Shown here: piece by piece, positions 5,441-7,703 of the stretch
Position numbering within the stretch: position 1 is the first letter of the stretch
Layout of the letters: each line of letters starts with the position of its first letter
From: Candidatus Woesearchaeota archaeon
Lineage (GTDB): Archaea > Nanobdellota > Nanobdellia > SCGC-AAA011-G17 > JACPNG01
Direction of reading: 5' to 3'
NCBI GenBank assembly: GCA_018303705.1
Contig: JAGVXQ010000060.1
Span: 1 to 7,703 of the forward strand
Length of the DNA stretch: 7,703 bases
Program-made: the position numbers and the translations under genes
The notes under the pieces: model-generated
What the model saw: only the letters and a program-made list of their open reading frames with translations
What the model was told of the DNA's origin: nothing
Database searches by the model: none

Positions 5441-6767
5441 AATTTTTTATGTAAGGCAACAGTGTTTTAAAAAAAATCTCACCAACAGGTTTAAAACCTT
5501 CCAATGTGTAATGCATAAATTCATCAAAATGTGGTTTTTTATTCTGAATCTTATTCAACTCAGTTTCCAAATCAACCAATATTATGCCATTTTCTTTTGC
5601 TAATCTTCTTGCTTCTGGATTTAATACTCTCCTATTGTAACTAACCCAGTCATTTAATTCGTATATGACATAGCAATTAGAGGGTATACCTGGGGCATAA
5701 TAATCTTCAAAGTCATCTGGTGTTGTTGATATGCCAATATGTTTTATGCCATTTTCTTTTGCTGATGCTATCAACTCTTCTATATTCTGCCTATATAGCC
5801 AAGGTTCAAAATCATCCATGTGCGATGCATACCCAATAGGATTCTTTCCGTGGTCCCGTAGACGTAACCTCTCATATTCGCTTGGTTCCAATACGTTTTT
5901 TAATTTGGTTAAAGTTGTATTTGTCAACTCTCTTAAGGCAGGCAATCTTTGCATAATTCTTTCACTAGTGTCATCAAGAGCAGTGTACATTCTTTCTATC
6001 TTTCTTCTTTTTTGCTTTCTAAATGTGTCAATATGATTTTCAAACCAAGGTCCTAATGCAGCAACATCTTTATCATCAGCCAGACCAACAAAATAACGCT
6101 TTAATGTCAGATTCTGTTCATCAGTAATTATAGAACAGCCGCCAACATCATTCCACTCTGGCCCATAAATCACTATATCAAGGTTCAATGGCAAGCAGGC
6201 TTGCTTAAACTCTTTAACTATATTTTGACCAGCGGCTCCACTACGACCTGCATTAATGATTTCAAATTCAGTTTTTTTATTAAAAAGTCTTTTATTACCT
6301 TCTAAAAGTTTATATAATTCGTTAGAATAACTCTCTCTGCCCCAGCATTGAGTGGTGGAGCCTCCAATAAACGCTATACGAAATGTATTGGTTGGTTTAA
6401 TATGTGTTATCTCTTCTGCTTTATTGCCCTCAGAATCAATAACTATAGAACCGCTAGACGATTGTTTAACAAAACAAAATGATCTAGACTTACATTTTTT
6501 AGATTCGATGCGTACATATGTATAAGCAGGTACACTTTTATCAGATGTTCTATTTTTTGCATACCAATCATTTGCCAAGAATAAAGAGCTACATAAAGAC
6601 GAGGTCATAACAAATGAATACATAATCTTCCTAAATAGGCCTATCCTATGCTTTTTCCCAAGACCAATTTTTCTCTCTAAGTAAGATGATATGGTATTGT
6701 AGCCAACAATGCTATTTTTGCAACTACTTATTATATTATCTTTACTGTCAATTATTTTTTCTAGCAT
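5433..6767 (-). CDS. Membrane-anchored SGNH/GDSL hydrolase
   Basis: SGNH/GDSL enzymes are serine esterases, lipases or acyl transferases. Here block I is FRIAFIGGSTTQ (129-140, nucleophile S137), block II INAGRSGAAGQN (oxyanion glycine G174), block III IYGPEWNDVG (N206) and block V FDEFMHYTLEGF (H419). The usual Asp three residues before the His is Glu416, with Asp415 next to it. Residues 1-45 are basic and cytoplasmic-looking. A membrane segment at about 48-66 then places the catalytic domain outside. About 190 residues separate blocks III and V, including a Lys/Arg-rich helical insert (about 250-310), so the protein is longer than a typical 200-250-residue SGNH domain. Cys92 and Cys98 may form a disulfide. 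It is the last gene of a minus-strand operon, 51 bp after the two-TM gene, with AGGA seven bases before the ATG. The likely job is deacylating or acylating a surface glycan or lipid (inference). Confidence 0.85.
   Translation of the reverse strand: MLEKIIDSKDNIISSCKNSIVGYNTISSYLERKIGLGKKHRIGLFRKIMYSFVMTSSLCSSLFLANDWYAKNRTSDKSVPAYTYVRIESKKCKSRSFCFVKQSSSGSIVIDSEGNKAEEITHIKPTNTFRIAFIGGSTTQCWGRESYSNELYKLLEGNKRLFNKKTEFEIINAGRSGAAGQNIVKEFKQACLPLNLDIVIYGPEWNDVGGCSIITDEQNLTLKRYFVGLADDKDVAALGPWFENHIDTFRKQKRRKIERMYTALDDTSERIMQRLPALRELTNTTLTKLKNVLEPSEYERLRLRDHGKNPIGYASHMDDFEPWLYRQNIEELIASAKENGIKHIGISTTPDDFEDYYAPGIPSNCYVIYELNDWVSYNRRVLNPEARRLAKENGIILVDLETELNKIQNKKPHFDEFMHYTLEGFKPVGEIFFKTLLPYIKNLP
5922..5940. 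repeat. 19-bp imperfect direct repeat, copy 2
   Basis: This is the internal copy of the repeat at 5422-5440. On the coding (minus) strand it encodes ALRELT within the helical insert of the SGNH hydrolase. Confidence 0.4.
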
Positions 6768-6818
6768 ATTAATTTCCTAATTAAAGTAACAATCAACTCT
6801 AGCTAACTCAGCCATTTA

Positions 6819-7406
6819 TCAAATATGAGTAAAATCTTTTCCAATTAATTCATTTAACTTATTATAAGTGTTTTTTGGATCTTCAGCAGAAAATATGCTT
6901 ATCGTTTCCTTTCTTTTTCCAAGCCAGCCAAACTTGCGTGGCACTTCAATTATTAGCTCCAAATTTCCACTATCGTCCTCTTCGTAACACCCTACAATTT
7001 TATCATATTTTATTTTTCCGGTAAAGGATTGGCCATTAGTGCAAGCAACATTTTCTATTATAGTCTTTTCATTCGGGTATATTATCTTGCTTATACTCGC
7101 CAAGTTATGATATGCTTTTTCCGACATTTTCTTTTTCCTAAAGTATATTACGGATAATGGGCAGCTAACCATAACAGCAACAGCAACCGACATATCCCTA
7201 ACAACGTCTGTTTTACTGACATGCACACTTCCAATCTCATAATCTCTTGGGAAAATTGGTGGGGGGGGCCTGTCTCTTGCAGCATAAGCAATAAACAACG
7301 TTGACAAAATCGTGCTAACCATGCATTTAATGCCATATCTTTTAATGCTTTTTTTCAAATAGCCCTTATATTTTACGATATCAGTTTTTATTTCCAAATT
7401 TTCCAT
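6819..7406 (-). CDS. Two-TM membrane protein with cytoplasmic PH-like domain
   Basis: I do not recognise a named family. A charged N-terminus (1-26) leads into a first membrane segment at about residues 27-43. A short loop contains PPPP (47-50), and a second hydrophobic segment follows at about 71-89 (SVAVAVMVSCPLSVIYF), ending in RKKK. The remaining 100 residues are strand-rich (SISKIIYPNEKT..., GKIKYDKIVGCYEEDD, NLELIIEVPRKF, ETISIFSAED) and close with a helix (KNTYNKLNELIG). This pattern resembles bacterial PH-like (bPH) domains, which sit on the cytoplasmic face of membrane proteins (inference). The positive RKKK after segment two supports a cytoplasmic C-terminus. The start at ATG 7404-7406 has AGGAGG four bases upstream and overlaps the preceding SGNH gene by 26 bp, so translation is likely coupled. 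The proline stretch is encoded by a C8 run that may be unstable. Confidence 0.75.
   Translation of the reverse strand: MENLEIKTDIVKYKGYLKKSIKRYGIKCMVSTILSTLFIAYAARDRPPPPIFPRDYEIGSVHVSKTDVVRDMSVAVAVMVSCPLSVIYFRKKKMSEKAYHNLASISKIIYPNEKTIIENVACTNGQSFTGKIKYDKIVGCYEEDDSGNLELIIEVPRKFGWLGKRKETISIFSAEDPKNTYNKLNELIGKDFTHI
7261..7268. repeat. G8 homopolymer (C8 on the coding strand)
   Basis: An eight-base G run in AT-rich DNA, coding for the proline stretch between the two membrane segments of the gene at 6819-7406. A one-base slip would frameshift the protein after about 50 residues. It could be a phase-variable tract or a place for sequencing error. The present length keeps the frame open. Confidence 0.6.
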
Positions 7407-7703
7407 TTTGCCTCCTACTGCTCAAATCATGTACAGATCCTATTATAAATTGTGCCAGGTTTTTGGCAATTATACTATGTCCTTTTTCTTTTGGGTGCAC
7501 AAAATCGCAAAAATATTTGCTGCCTAGTTCGGTAGGATCCAAACCCTCAAAAGAAATATCATGTCTTACCAAAGGCACACCAAACTTATTGGCAAAATCC
7601 TCATATGTTTTTGTTGTGGCTTCGTTAAAATCATAATAAGTTCTGTATATTTGATTACTTGAAGCGCAGGAAGGTGTAAAAGGCACCCCTAATCCATCAA
7701 CAG
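7381..7703 (-). CDS. SGNH/GDSL hydrolase, C-terminal part (5' end beyond window)
   Basis: The frame is open to the right edge, where it reads VDGLGVPFTPSCASS. A GTG at 7684-7686 is internal, not a start. The visible 107 residues carry block V of the SGNH fold, FCDFVHPKEKGH, with the canonical Asp-x-x-His pair, followed by the usual closing helix IIAKNLAQFI. The catalytic Ser, Gly and Asn blocks lie outside the window. Its order (G-PSC..., Y-x-FNEATTKTYEDFANKFGVPLVRHD, DFVHP-x-x-x-GH) parallels the C-terminus of the downstream SGNH hydrolase (5433-6767), so the two look like distant paralogues. Translation ends at TGA 7381-7383, 26 bp inside the next gene. Its substrate is unknown; an ester on a surface polymer is plausible from the operon context. 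Confidence 0.8.
   Translation of the reverse strand, partial: VDGLGVPFTPSCASSNQIYRTYYDFNEATTKTYEDFANKFGVPLVRHDISFEGLDPTELGSKYFCDFVHPKEKGHSIIAKNLAQFIIGSVHDLSSRRQNGKFGNKN
7411..7416 (-). promoter_or_regulatory. AGGAGG ribosome site inside the upstream SGNH gene
   Basis: The minus strand reads AGGAGGCAAAATG. This strong site within the coding region of the partial SGNH gene fixes the start at 7406 and indicates translational coupling within the operon. Confidence 0.65.

Noticed and set aside
5731..6036. A 101-codon plus-strand frame inside the SGNH hydrolase gene
   Set aside because: It is antisense to a gene with clear catalytic blocks, and its translation shows no domain.
7148..7336. A 62-codon minus-strand frame within the two-TM gene
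   Set aside because: It is a same-strand out-of-frame shadow of the gene at 6819-7406, which has the ribosome site and membrane segments.
1..7703. CRISPR array, toxin-antitoxin pair, transposon or tRNA gene
   Set aside because: No regularly spaced repeats, no terminal inverted repeats with a transposase, no recognised toxin or antitoxin fold, and no cloverleaf-like sequence was seen on either strand.

Overview
The window looks archaeal, most likely from a DPANN-type lineage such as Woesearchaeota or Pacearchaeota (inference). Three things support this. TATA boxes sit about 25 bases upstream of several ATG codons, the layout of leaderless archaeal promoters. Genes that do have leaders carry GGAGG-type ribosome sites. 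The protein at 3383-4363 (-) starts with an archaeal class III (pilin-like) signal and ends in a GENC-NNC-PSDC cysteine motif that I know from DPANN surface proteins. The DNA is AT-rich. No rRNA, tRNA, CRISPR array, transposase or integrase is visible.

Left part (1-1500): a complete Nudix hydrolase (+) faces a radical SAM gene (-). The radical SAM gene is split by an apparent one-base deletion near 1075-1084. Middle-left (1530-2770): two small, mostly helical orphan proteins of unknown function on the minus strand, each with a ribosome site. Centre (2870-4400): a frameshifted secreted or lipoprotein-like gene (+) converges on the pilin-like, cysteine-rich surface protein (-). Centre-right (4550-5393): two small plus-strand genes with TATA boxes near their starts, a multi-pass membrane protein and a glycine-rich soluble protein weakly like the YbjQ family. 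Right (5433-7703): a minus-strand operon that enters from beyond the window. It holds the 3' end of one SGNH/GDSL hydrolase, a two-TM membrane protein and a second, membrane-anchored SGNH hydrolase.

Taken together, most genes from 2.9 kb onward encode exported or membrane proteins, so this reads as a cell-envelope neighbourhood. The SGNH pair could add or remove acyl groups on a surface glycan, but no glycosyltransferase or acyltransferase lies in the window to confirm that. I found no clear defence or mobile system. The best leads are the Asp-to-Glu change in the catalytic motif of one SGNH paralogue, the two single-base lesions, the C8 tract in a membrane-protein gene, and the regular leaderless promoter geometry.
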